From the NCBI GenBank assembly GCA_018389105.1, contig JACATO010000329.1, positions 1,281,501 through 1,345,500 of the forward strand: a DNA stretch of 64,000 bases. Direction: 5' to 3'. The position numbers were made by a program, and so were the translations under genes. This stretch comes from Nautilus pompilius. Lineage: Eukaryota > Mollusca > Cephalopoda > Nautilida > Nautilidae. Each line of letters opens with the position of its first letter. Positions within the stretch are counted from its first letter, which is position 1. This document shows positions 36,401 through 49,939 of the stretch, in pieces. The notes beneath the pieces were generated by a model. It was given only the letters and a program-made list of their open reading frames with translations, made no database searches and was not told the origin of the DNA.

Positions 36401-39400
36401 GGGTATAACATCTATGAAACACAAAAAAAGAGAGCAATTTCAATTGAAACAATTCAAATTCTTAAGTTGAAATGGAGCTACATGTGGAACCAGAAACTCT
36501 TTCACAATCAATAGCTAATGTATCAAAATTTGAGAAAGCAGAGTCTGTGCAGTTAAAGCCTTCTATGAGCCAAGATGAAAATATATCTCATGGATTGGAC
36601 ATAGGTGATCTTACTCTTTGACAAATTACCAATGAAGCTATAGAAGAATATGTCCAACAAGGTCACATACCATTGCCAAAGATATTTCCAAAATACTCTC
36701 AGATGCAAGAATTCCCCTGTGGTATCTTCAAAATACAGAAATCACAATGGCGGGATGGCTGAACAAGATTGGTTGGTATGGAGCATGAAGAAACAAGCAT
36801 TATTTTGTTTTCCTTGTCACCTTTTCATCAAACATGTAGATAGCAATGTTAAAGTGTCAGCATTAGTAAATGAAAATGGATGGCCTGCCATGAGAAAATG
36901 GCGAAAATTATATGATAAAATATCAGAATATGAACATAGTAATTAGCATAGACTGAATTATTTATCTTGGAAAGAACCTAAGCAAAGACTCAAATCAAAT
37001 AGGTGCATGGATAATTTTCTTTCTGCACAGATTAAAGCAGAACAAACCAAGTGGATCAATATTTTGCACTATTTGACTGATGTTATTTTGTTTTAAGGTG
37101 AATGGTGTTTGGCATTTCGTGGTTCATCTCATCTTATTGATGATTTTCATAATGGAAACTCTTTTGGCCTTATAGAACTGCTTTTTCACTGGGACCCTGT
37201 CCTCAATGAGCATGTCAAAAGGTTAAAGAAAGTCAAAGCATAAGTGAAAGACTTCAAGCTCATTATCTATCTGCAGATTCCCAAAACGAATTTATCACAC
37301 TTTGTTCTGACCTGGTGCTGAAAGAAATCCTTCATGAAAGATCAACTGCAAAGTACTATTCAATCATGGTTGATGCAACACATGATTCTGCACACACAAG
37401 GCAAACAACCTTTGTTATTCACTATCTTTTGTGGATCAAAAGTCAGTTTAAAGTAGATGAATGATTTCTTACTTTTAAAGATTGTAGTGATAAAACTGGA
37501 GCAGAAATAGCTACTCTTATTAGGAATACACTGATCGAAAATGACATTCAATGTTATGATAACAGTTCAAACATGGCAGGGAAATACAAAATCTAATACT
37601 TCAAAAAAATCCACTGACAATCTTTTCTCCTTGTGGAAGCCACACATTGAATTTGTGTGGTAACTAATTCAGCTGAGTGCTGTATAAAAGCCATAATTTT
37701 TTCGGGACAATTTAATCTGTAAATAATATTTTAAGTTGCGGTCCAAAGAGGTTGGAAATTCTACAGAAGCATTGTCATTGTCAGTCAATACATCACAAGT
37801 CTGGAACTTGGTGGTTGGATAGCACCAAGCCATTTGCAGCTAATTTGAATGGCATCAAGTAAGCACTGGAAGACCTTCTGGACCTTAATCTAACAGCAAA
37901 GACCAGAAATGAAATCAGTGAAGCAATTAAATATGTATCTTCTTTCACATGTGTGCTGATGTCATCTATCTGGTATAAGGTATTGGAACCTATTGATATT
38001 TGCAATAAGATTATACAAGCGAGAGATGCACCCATTGATGCAGAAGTGAAGAACATTGAAGTTCTGATACAAAATTTGCAAAAACTATGACATGAATTCA
38101 ACAGTCTGTTGAGAGAAGCAAAAAATGTGGCAAATAGTCTTCACATTGAGGTATGACTACAGTACAAACAGAAGAAATGAAAGAAATTCTTTGATTAAGT
38201 TGTAAAGGTCAATACCAGTAAAGAACAGAATGATGGTAGTGAAGCTGAAGATTTATTCTGCACATTTGTTTTCTTTGTCATTCTTTACAGTGTTATAGCT
38301 GGCCAAAAATTAAGATTTGAAGCTGCAAAAAAATATCTGATAGCTTTTCCTTTTTGTGGCAATATATGCCAATTGTCAGAAACTGACCTTGTTGAGAAAT
38401 GCGAATCATTTGCAAAAATATACATAACTGATGTTAAGGATGAAGAACTTTGCCAAGAAATGATGGACATGAAACCAATGATTCATCCTGGTAGTTTTGG
38501 TGATGAACAAATTTAAACAAATTGAATTGCTGAACAACAAGATTTACACTAATAAGCTGGAGAATACTGTTCCTAATCTCAGTGTGTCATTGTGTATCTT
38601 TGTTTCTGATTGATGATTCCAGCCACTGTGGCATCTGCAGAAAGATCTTTCAGCAAGCTTAAGCTCATCAAGAACTATTTGAGAGCAATAATGACCCAAA
38701 GTCATCTGATGGTTGCCTTGGCTAGACTCAGCATTGAGTCTGAACTAAGTTGAAAGCTGGATTTCAACGATGTGATCAACAACTTTGCAAACAAGAAGGC
38801 TCGGAAAGTGATGATTAGAAGATGAACAATTATATTATAATAATTAATTATAATAATTATAATAATTCTATTATAATATTATAATAATATTAGATCCTAA
38901 TCTTAGTGGTCCTGCATGAAACCATCAGAAAGGTAAGCTATCACTGCAGTAGGCCTACTGGCACTGTAGGGGTATTTGCAGGCCATTTTGACATCTTCAA
39001 AGTATATTCACAGCAACAACAAAGCACAAAAATTACAGTGAGTAATGCACATGCGTCAAGCATGTCAGGACTTGTGTGTACGTCAAGTATGTTGGGACCT
39101 GCGCGTTGCCCAAGAACCTTCCCAAAACCTGGAATTTTCTACTAAAGGCACTCCAAAAATATTTCAGATTTTGGAGTTTTTCGGTTTTCAGAATTTCTGA
39201 TAAGGGATTCTCGACCTGTACAATTATTTTTGGCCACCACTGTAATTGATTTCTTTCACATGGAATTTCAACCAGATTTTATGAACAGTAATGAACAAAG
39301 TAAATTTTCAAGTTCTACTAGCTGCTGTTATGTAGAAATGTTAATTTAAGAATTTTAACAAAGCAATAAATTAACTTTTCATTAGACAAGTGTTGGATCA

Positions 39401-41031
39401 CAGGTCACAGTACTATAACTTGCTCATAAATAAATATACATAGTAGATCAGCTGTAGAAGCTGTTGCTTTTTTTTGTTTTGTTTTAAATTTTGCACATCA
39501 CATTTAATTTTCCATAATAATATTTATCTTAATAATACATTAAAGCAGTCTCACATACTTGGCATATTTTCTCCTTTTGTTTTTTGACCAGAACAACATT
39601 TTTTTTCATCACCAACTCATTTTCATCTCTCTCTGCTTTCAGCAGCACATTTTCCTCCTCTATCTTTTTCTTGTTCTGCTTCAGAAGCATCACTTCTTCT
39701 GCATGCAGGTTCAGGGACTCCACCAGACGCACATTCTCTTTGTAGACAGTTTTGCTTGTTTCATCCAAATTTCTAAAAGCCAGAAGCAGGCAACAGAAAA
39801 TGTATAATTTTTACAAAACTTGTACTTTTCTCATTCACTCTGACAATGAATAAGGTTGTGAAATGACAAAGAAACAAACTTTTACACACATTAATTTATT
39901 GATTTAGTCATAATTTTATGCAATGAAATTATTTTACATGAGAATTAGACCATAGATCTTTGGCAGGCTTTGCAGTGGTACTTGGTATTGATAGATTTTT
40001 ATGAAATGTTTCCACCTTTAACTGCTCTAAAGGGTTTAAGGGTGTTATGATCAGTGGGGAGATCAGAGCTAGTGTTAGAGCACTAATACTTCCTAATTAA
40101 ACATAAAAATAAGCTATAATGGGCATCATATGCTTTGACTTTCCTCACTTGTGGTCAATCTATACATTTAATTAGAAGTTATTGGCATTGTAACAACTAG
40201 CCCAGTAGTTTCCCTATTACTTCATTGGGTGTAATATTTTAAAAAAAGAAAAATCAAATCAAGAAAAACACTTAACTCTAATAAGAATAACTAGGTTTTC
40301 TCTTTTTAAATGTAGATTTACACTCCATCTCTCTAAATTCAAATTGTGAAGATGAACAAGCAACAGCACAGCACCAAACACATTTAAAGTTAGCTGTGCT
40401 ACAAGATCCTTTTCAACATCAACCTGCACATTCTACTATTGTCAGAAACTGGTTGCATTGGTGAAGTTTCAGCTGTTGACAAGCTTAAGCATAATTAGTA
40501 TGACAGAGGTCTCTAGAATTACATTCAAATTAAATATTTCATGTGTACAATACATTTTCCTGAGGCTTAATATACTTACATGACAGCTTCACTATGAGCT
40601 TTATTTGCAAGTTCAGATATTTTCTGGTTAGATTCCTGTTGCAATTTCATCTGAAACAATAACAGCAAGAAATAATAATAATAATAATAATAAGTAGTAG
40701 TAGTAATGTTAATGTTAAATTGCCATGTTCTAATACTCTCACATATATTAATACATACTTTGTCCATGTATGTTCATATTTACTTTTTTTTTTTATTTCT
40801 TTCTAAATCTTGGTATTTTAGCTACTAAAAAAGAAAAAAATAAACTTTTTCTTACTTAACTGTTACCTGCCAATAAAGAACAAATATATTTGATACTAGA
40901 GATATTCAAATGAAACCTATACCATCTTTAAAATGTTATTTTAGCTAATTTTCATTTGAATGATTTTTATTTTTTTCTGCTCTTCAACAAAGAATGAACA
41001 TTCATGAAATAATAATAATAATAATAATAAT

Positions 41032-41087
<56 letters not shown>

Positions 41088-44000
41088 GCTTACCAACAAA
41101 AATGATTTATACATATATAATAATTTTGGATTTTGTGTTAAAACTAAACAAAACAATTGTTTTTGCTTTTATAAGTTTTTAATAATTCATTTTGAAAAGA
41201 AAAAAATTAATTTTTTTAAATCAGATTTTCCTTACATAAAATTTAGGAGGAAAAAAGAAAAGGAATTTGTTTTTAAAATTTCCACAAAATATATGATATG
41301 GGCTAAAATATCTAAAAATATAGTCAAAGCTACCGTGGACATATTATCAATGATCAAAGCTCAGTGCATTGTAAGTAAACATTTAGATTATAAAGTTAGT
41401 CAAAGTTACAGCAGTAGACAACCTCATCATTTCCAAAGGAAAAAACCTTTCTAAATCAGTAGATATTCTTAACTAAGTCAATCATATCTAAGCAGTCAAC
41501 TCACTACACACAACAAACAAATAGTTCAGTTCTGCTTCTCTGTCACCTAGTTACCATAATAAAAAAAAAAAACATCCACAGATATCCTCTTTACTATCTT
41601 ACTATGAGGTTTGAAGAGTTTTCATTTATACCCTCTTCTATTTTGAAAGGTTGGATGCTTCCTTCTGTAATAAGTCTTAAATAACTTTGCAAGCTCCTTA
41701 AAAACATAATTCAGGGAATGTTTCTCCATTAGTGTCACTTCACTGTAAGCAACAACTAAAATCATTTCCATCCTCTGACCACCCCAGTAATTAACATCTT
41801 TCTTAAAAATTGCTTTGTTACTAAAAAAACAAAAACAATTTGTGAAGATTATCAGATGTGGCAATACAGTAAGATTACTATTTCTAACAAAAGATTTTTT
41901 CTTTTAACAAGTAGACAATTATGCAAATCTCCAAACTATTGCAAAGTCTATACACTGTCCGTGTTAACAAAAAACATTTTATTACTTAATCTTCAAAGAG
42001 ATGTGAATATCACTTTTGCTACAGCTTATCACTGGGAATATGTGACTTCACAGCATACAGCTCCCATTATGAACTACTAACACCAAATATACTGCTAGTA
42101 AATGAAGTAAAGACACTGCTGTTGTTGTTTAACCTTTTCTTCAAAGAATTTTTGTTCAATCTTCACAATATTAGCCTCATGTTCCTTATTTGCATTTTCA
42201 AGAGCTTCTTTTATCTTGGAAAAAAAAGAAGAAAAGAGATTAGAAACAGTTAAAGAAAAAACTCTAAAATAATTATAAGTATATAAGAACCAAGCATATG
42301 CATTCAGAAAATTTATAGATTGCGTGAACTGCCACATTTCACAGAACACATACATGTACATCAGACTTCTTTTAAAATCCTAACTAAACTTTTAAAAATA
42401 TATCTACTTTTTTAAACAAACCAAAGAAACAGTTTAATGGCAAAGTAAACTTAGAAACATTTCTCCCCTAATTCATTTAATTTGGCAACTCTTATCTTTG
42501 CTCATTGACAACCTTTCAGACAACCAAGTGTAGTCTAAACAACCATTTGAAAAGCAACAAATAAGATGTATAAATAAAATAATTTACTCTCAGGAATTTT
42601 TTGAAATTAAAAAAATCATCTTATAACTATAGCCTTTTACTTTTAGATGGTAAATGGAAAAACTAAATATACAGTATTAATGTCTCCTCTCTTTCTATCA
42701 ATTAAAATGCTGAACAATCAGATATCATGCTGTTTAAATAACAACAGAAAGAAATGAAATTTGAAAAAAAAGTTAGAAAGCGCTGAACAAAATTACTTGA
42801 AAATATGTTTATTTCTGTTTCAGCCAGCTACTAAAAGTTTTTATGGATGCATAAGCATATAATATTAAATTTTTTAGCTCACATTATCAGGACAATTTTT
42901 TCTCTTTTTCATTCATTCCTGGGATATTTTATGCACCAATTTAATTACTTATTTTTATTCTTAATTTACTGACTTCTTGAAGCTCTTGTTGTATTTGCAC
43001 TCGCTTTCGACTGAATTCCTTCACCATTTTTAGCTCATTTTCATATATAGCTGCCAGTCTTGTTTTGTCATTTAACTTGTCTTCTAACTCAGTAATTTTT
43101 TCATTATAGTCTTTCACCTGAAAAAAATAATATATATATATATATATATATACAAGAAATTATAATGATTAAATCTTTCTAAGGGCAATAACTATGCAAA
43201 CTATTTGAAATACATGATTACCCTTGATACCAAACATTTGATTAAAAACACAAAATAGCATAAGTATTGGGAGTGGTGAATAGAATGGAAGTTTTTCTTG
43301 TTGATTATTTGAGTTAATATAACATACTGAAAAGTTTAAAGTTCTAGTATGATTAAACAAATGGCCACATAAATGTAACAATTCTAGAAATGCAAGTAAA
43401 CTTCTTTTTTTCAAATTTATATATTCTTGTAACTACTGTAATTTCTCTTATCTATATTTTACAAATATAGAAAAGAGAATAAAAATGTGTTATTCAAATA
43501 TTATGTTTGTTTTTGTGTATTTTAATATATGCATACTATACCATTAATTTAGAAATCTTCAATACAATATTTACCATTTTTATCTATGTGCAGCAAAAAA
43601 CGTTTTTAACGCTCTGTATAGCATGTTAGTTTTTACCTTATTTCTACAACCTTAGCGTAAAGAGCCAGTATGCATTAAACTAGCTGTATAGTCAACCCAT
43701 TTGTAATGCAAAACATAGAGTTAAAAATGATATACAAATTTGTCAACACAAACATCACAAAGTTATAGTAATGAGGAAGGTACTATGCATCACAGTCTCT
43801 GTGGCTCAACTTGCACTGAGTAATACAGAAGTGAAAATGTGAAAGATAGTAGTGTGCAAATAGAAATACAGAGGGTTAAAAATAACAGTCAGTTCTGGTG
43901 TATTCTAGGCTAGTAAAGAAATTACAGAGTACCATCTTGTTAACATGTTTTAGTAATATGAAAATTTATGACCATTATTTTCTACAAAAAATTTTGAAAA

Positions 44001-47000
44001 TAAAAAACTCACACAATTTTCCTTTTTATTATTTTTAAAAATGACTGAAGTCAGTTACATTATATGCCTTACAAAAATAAAAGACTAAATTCCTATAAGA
44101 CTAAACTCTAAACTTAATGAAAGAATCCTTTTAAGAAAAGATCCAAAACAAGATAAAACAATTCATGAGAACATACCGAAGTCTAGTTGTCTCCTTTTTT
44201 AAAGGAGAGGAAACACAGAAAACAACCTTAGTGAATTATTACATGAAACCAAAAGCCTTGTTGTTTATAATGAAAATGTGTAAAGCAGCAAAAATGGGCT
44301 TTGCATTTCTGTAGGTGCACACATCCCAATAACGTCATCTGCACTGAGTAAACAAAAATGTTTTACCATAATGGAATGATGCAAAGTAAAATGATGCTAT
44401 GGTGCTTACCAACTTATCTGTCTGTGACAATTGTTTTTCCTTGAGCTCATCAATTTTTTTATTCAACTTCTCCAACTGAAAAATAAACAAACAAAAGAAT
44501 TCTCACTTTATAATAATTTTCTAAAAATTAACTAATTTAGGTATACAGAAAAACAGCAACAAAAAGTGAAATTTACTTTAAAGCACATACAGTTTGTTTT
44601 GAAACCAAATTTACAGCCTTGGAAGAAACAAATAATTATTATGTTTGCTATTGTGCACAGTAATAAAGTAGACCAGGTTAAATGTCTCATACCTGGTCTG
44701 ATCAAGTCAAATTAGTATCTACTATAATTGTCCAAATTTGGATTGTTATATTTATTATTAGCACAGTATATTAAAGAAATACTGAAAGATTTAACAAAAG
44801 TTCCTTTAAAAAAATTTTTTTGATTTATGTGATGAATCTTAAAACTAAAGATGGTTTGTTTGACTCATCTTCTTGATTAGTCTCTGGAAAAAATTCTAAG
44901 AAAAATTGGTAAAAGAAACAACAAAAAGTAAAAGAAAAAAAAAAAAAGAGTGGTTCAAACCCATCACTAAATGGAAGATTGCAATATTTGATCCTAAGCT
45001 CTCGCTTAAAAGGTTTTTAGCTCTTTTCAGTTTCTCAATTCATAATTTGTTTGATTTTTGCTTACAATACAAAAACTTGTAAGCTGGAATAGTGTGCAAC
45101 AATCTGCCCCATCTACAGTTATCAGTTTATAATTAGAAATGTGCATAGTAATACCAAATAGGCTTAACATCTAGACATCAGTCAAAGAGTTTTATGAGAT
45201 GGCCTGTTTATTGAAAGTAACAAATAATCAATATTACGTTCAGTCAAACCTTTTTACATGGAAAATTTACTTCTTGTAAGGAGAAATTTAATATTATTAT
45301 ACATCACAAGTCATCAATAAGTAGAATCATTGTAATGTACCCTTTTGTTTTTCTGCATGATTTACTCTTTCTCATGGAACACTGACCATGATGTTGCATC
45401 TTTGTAGTCTGCACCGATTCACATAAGTAGGCACATTGAAAGTGTGTCATAAAACATCGCTGATGTCACAGTTCAGTTAACGAAAAATGCTAAAGATAAT
45501 TACATATGCATCCTTTTCAGCATCCTGCTTTTTGAGATAACTGATGACATCCACAGTGTCTCGTTCAACTTGTTGCATTTTATTCTGTAACACTTCATTT
45601 TGAAAGAGCAACTTTTTAGCATTATCTCTGAAAAGAAATTTAATAAACAAATAAAATCTACTATAGTATTTAGGAGAGTATGTATTTTTTTTAGAACCTT
45701 CTGATCTTTAGACTTTCTCCCACAATTACAAGTAGTACAAATGCATGGCAAGATATGGCTTAAAAATCTCAATGTAGTTGCTTAGTTGTTAAGTAGCATC
45801 TTCAGTCATCTGCATTATCTGAAACATTAAAAATGTTTTTTTTTTTTGTAAAAGAAATAGATAATCTAAAAATATTTATTTAGCTTTGGAAAACAAAGGT
45901 GCATTGTGAGCTGATAGTTAAATGTGTACAAAAAATTATTTAAAAGTTTAGCATTAATTAGCTAAACATGAGAAATAATCAACTTAAATTAATAAAAAAA
46001 GCAAATATATAAACTATGCTAAATAATTTTTTATGCATATTTCTTGGTAACTACATGCTTATTTTATCAAAGTTAGAGCTGGTTGGCTTTGATATTTTTG
46101 TTTACTGGCTTACACCATATTTCTTTTACAAATAAACAAACTAACAATAACTAGAAAACAATTTAGTTTGCAATTCTCTCACAAGTAAACAGAGCTCTTA
46201 CCTCTTGTTACAACATAATTCCATATGTAAGAATGTAGTTAAAATTATATGGTTATATTAGTAATCATTTGTGAAGAAAGGTTTTGTTTCATAAGTAAAT
46301 ATAATTCCAGAAAAAATTCAACTAAAGACAGCTGCATAAGTAAAATATCCACACAAGTTTATTGATCCCGTGAGCACAATTAAGACTGCTGGTTTACTTT
46401 TATGCTTAAAATTGACTAAACTGAAAAAAAAAAACAATAACAAACAAGAAATCAGTTTAAATAACTTAAAAGATGCTATAATTAATTTTTAAATGATAGA
46501 AGGTAGGTAAAAAAAACACAACAACAACAACATAAAACATGACTTAAATATAGATCCTTACATTTAATATAATAAAAATGCCATAGATATATCATGACAA
46601 TGCCAAACAAAATAAATATACTGTAGTCTCTTCATGAAACCTGAGTCAGGAATCATCTTTGTATCACAAAAAAAGTTACTAAGAAAGAAACTTTCTATGT
46701 GTATAACCACAACTATGGGATATTATTTTGTGGCTTGGCTCATAGTTTCTGGTCATAGCATAAATGGTGTTGCATACAATACATTCATACAAACATACAT
46801 GGCAAGCAATCCTGAAAATAAAAACACCATCACCACAAGTCTTTTTTGTCTGAACAGTTTGCTAAATTCATCACATTCTGGTTATGCAGCTCTCATATAC
46901 ATCCAATTCCCTCTCTCTCTGATGATTAAAAAGAAAAAGTCCCCAGTCACTTTTCTTATTGACAAAAATATCCTTTAAGCTGGCAGATTTATTCCAGATA

Positions 47001-48434
47001 GTAAGAATGTAGCTAAACTTTCCTCTTTCTGGCTTAGCATGTCCACATAATGGATCTGATCAAGTACAAATTCAGTTTCAGCAGTTAAAATTACAGCCTA
47101 CAAAATGTTTCTTTAATATAGTGTGCCAGACACTGTTTTGCAAGCCAAGTTACAGATTGCTGCTATGCCCAATTTTTGTTTGTTCTGCGATAACTACATT
47201 TTAATGTTTTAAAAAGTATAATCTTTACTGGACACACTGCTGTGTATTTCACAAATAAGATAAACTGCATGAAGATTTAGAGACTATAGATTTAAATGAC
47301 ACAGTAAATAAAAAAAAAATATTCAGCAACTTCAGAGTAATTATTGTTCTTTTTTAATTTCTTAATGATTAAGTATTTTTCAAACAGGAGAGTTCATCTA
47401 TGGCTTTCTGTTGTTGTTTTTTACCAGATATTTTTAGCAAACATGTGGAATGCTTTAACAAAAAAGAAAGCACTAGGACTGATCACACACAGAGAGAAAT
47501 TTGGTGGTTCTAAGCAAAAGCTTTCCATCATTGCCTGCTATACACTGTAGTCTTGTCAAATTACAGCAGTAAACATGAACATTTTTTAAACTACTGTATT
47601 TGTATATTTGTTTGGAAGAATGACCTGTATTATTTCTTAATCTTTAAAGTCAGAAAAACAACATTATTAATATTTTACAAGTAAATAAATATTATAGACT
47701 TTCTTTTCAATAATCTATGCAACCAAAGAAGTACAAAACACAGAGTCAGGATTGGTTTTAATCACTGCAACTTATCAACAGCCTTCTTGTTTACACTAAG
47801 AATATATTTTCTATTAAAAGTAAATCAAATGAGAGCTGGAAAATTATTTGTTGAATGTGGAGTGTGTAGGTAAATGGAAAAGAAAGTAAACGAAACAGAG
47901 AATGCAAGTACAAGAGAACCAAGACATCGACTATAATGCTCAGATCATTTATGTTCTGGACTGGAAAAACATGACAATTCTAAACAAGGCACTCAGGAGA
48001 AAATATTATGCACATCTTTAAACTCAATGCATCGAGAAATAAAGCACAGAAAAGACTAGGTTTTTGTGTTCAAAAGTAAATATAAAATAAGATTTTTTTT
48101 TCTTTTTAACATACTGGCAACAAAATAACTGAGGTATTGGCACTTTTGGCTATAGTTAGCACCTTCCTTCCACCCTTACAACTAAAACTAAAAAAAGCTG
48201 TGTATTTTTGAAATTACTATATCTGCCATTTTTAAAATTTTATGTATCTGCTACTGGGTCAAAATCAAATTAGAATTAAAATTGTAGCAGTTTGTTTTCA
48301 AAGTATAAAAAGAATTTACACAGTTTATTGATATTATTTTAAATTAACACAAGTGACATAAAATGAATGATTTTTCAGTACAAGTTTTATCAGATGTTGC
48401 TTTCTTTCTATGAATAATAATAATAATAATAATA

Positions 48435-48498
<64 letters not shown>

Positions 48499-49907
48499 GT
48501 GTTGTCTTATATATATAAAATATGATTTATAAAGATAATCAGTAGGAAAGACTGGGGCTAGTTGTTACATCACCAGTAATTTCTAATTAAACATATAGAT
48601 GAGCTTCACTGTTATATGCTTTGATTGTACTTCAAAGCATATATCACTGATTATAGCTCATCTATAATGTTTAATTAGAAATTACTGATGATGTAACAGC
48701 TACCATAGTCTCTTCTATTGATGAGTTCTTTAACAATTGTATGTATTTACTGTCTACATGAAAACTTTAAAATAAAATTTTTTTTAAACAATTTTAAAGA
48801 AACAGAAATTTGTTATTATCAATTATGCATTTCACAATTGTTATTGTATCTATTTTATTAATGAAATGTTCAGTAATAAAAGAAACTTTAAATTTTAATA
48901 ATGCTTAAATTCTCAATTTGGATAACAGTAAACTTATGATGGAAATAATTGATTCTGGACCTAAACGTATGCTGAATATTCTCAATGAAACAAAACTATG
49001 GAATCTTATGTCCTAAATTTCACGATTTTTATCCAGATTATATCTAAGCATTAGTAAGGTTTTCTTACTTGTATTCTTCTTTTATTCTATCTGAAGTTTC
49101 CAAGCGAGCTTCCCAGAGTATGGTATTGGCCTCAGCTATAGCAAACACTCCCTCTTTCTTTTTACTCTTGCTCGCTGAGCTATTAGAAATTAGAAACAGA
49201 AAAGGAAAAAAAAAATCTTTATAAAAGAAACCAACAAAATACTTGCGCCATTAAAAGTACAGCGGGAACTAATTCATTAAAAATTGGGAAAATAAAAACG
49301 AGTCGTTCAAATGTCGAGGGCGTTTCTGTGTATTTCAGCATATGCACACCGCTGTGCCATCCATTTAGAAACCTTCGATACAAGTATTTACCTACCATTT
49401 CTGTGTCCATCAAGCACACAGCTTCGTGGAAGGGAAGGAAAGGCAGCAATAGTTTGGGTAAATTAGCCCACATGTTCTTAAATGTAAAAAAAAAAAAAAA
49501 CATAAGAAGGGGATTTGCCAATTCAGAGCTGATTACTGAGACGTCTCCCTCTCCCCCCCCCCCACCCCATCAGTAATGGGCTTCTTCTTTTTTTTTTTTT
49601 TTTTTTAAAGTTTTCCCTAGCACATCCCTGGGTATCGTTTAGGGATCTTCAGGGTAGTTTTTAATGCAGTCTCTCCTGTTGTCCGTCCAAACAGGCAGGA
49701 CGAAAATTAGAAAGAATAAACGAATTGTATTTGAACCCTAACCCTAACCCCCCTCCTTTCTTTTGTTCTATTAAAAAAAACACACACCGATAGAATGCAA
49801 CAACTACAAAAACAACAACAACAACAAGATTAACATGCATGTATTCTTCCCTATTGTACCAACAAACAATACTACTCCTCTCTAATCTGTTGCTCTACGG
49901 GAGGACA

Positions 49908-49939
<32 letters not shown>

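Larger units (their letters stand above)
35598..39218. mobile_element. Tigger-like MITE split by a hAT insertion
   Basis: The left end CAGGTTGAGAATTCTTTATC (35598) and the right end in reverse complement CAGGTCGAGAATCCCTTATC (from 39218) form terminal repeats, flanked by TA on both sides (35596–35597 and 39219–39220). The two halves are 35598–35767 and 38923–39218, about 466 bp once joined. From memory, the termini and the inner GCAATATCTTAAAATCATTT/TGTGCATGAAAC and AACCATCAGAAAG segments resemble mammalian MER2/Tigger repeats. Confidence 0.72.
33011..39558 (-). other. 6.5-kb BBOF1 intron colonised by transposons
   Basis: Lies between exons 39772–39559 and 33010–32739. It holds a 965-bp hAT element (33082–34046) and a nested hAT/Tigger-like cluster (35598–39242), together about 70% of the intron. 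No coding exon of BBOF1 is missing, because the flanking exons join in phase 0. Confidence 0.7.
45628..49068 (-). other. 3.4-kb BBOF1 intron
   Basis: AT-rich with no coding signal. It contains an (AAT)n array at 48.41 kb and the better preserved copy of palindromic MITE family A at 48.55 kb. Confidence 0.6.

Noticed and set aside
36650..36946. 98-codon open frame with a Cys-rich part as a possible host gene
   Set aside because: It is the zinc-finger segment of the decayed hAT transposase, bounded by the element's termini.
46634..46978. 114-codon open frame on the + strand
   Set aside because: Lies within a BBOF1 intron, has no known motif and no splice or promoter context.
49219..49521. 100-codon open frame on the − strand near BBOF1 exon 2
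   Set aside because: The frame begins with codons from a poly-A/T run and does not match BBOF1; flanking BBOF1 exons join in phase without it.
49734..49750. CCCTAACCCTAACCC, telomere-like
   Set aside because: Only about two and a half units; too short to claim an interstitial telomere.
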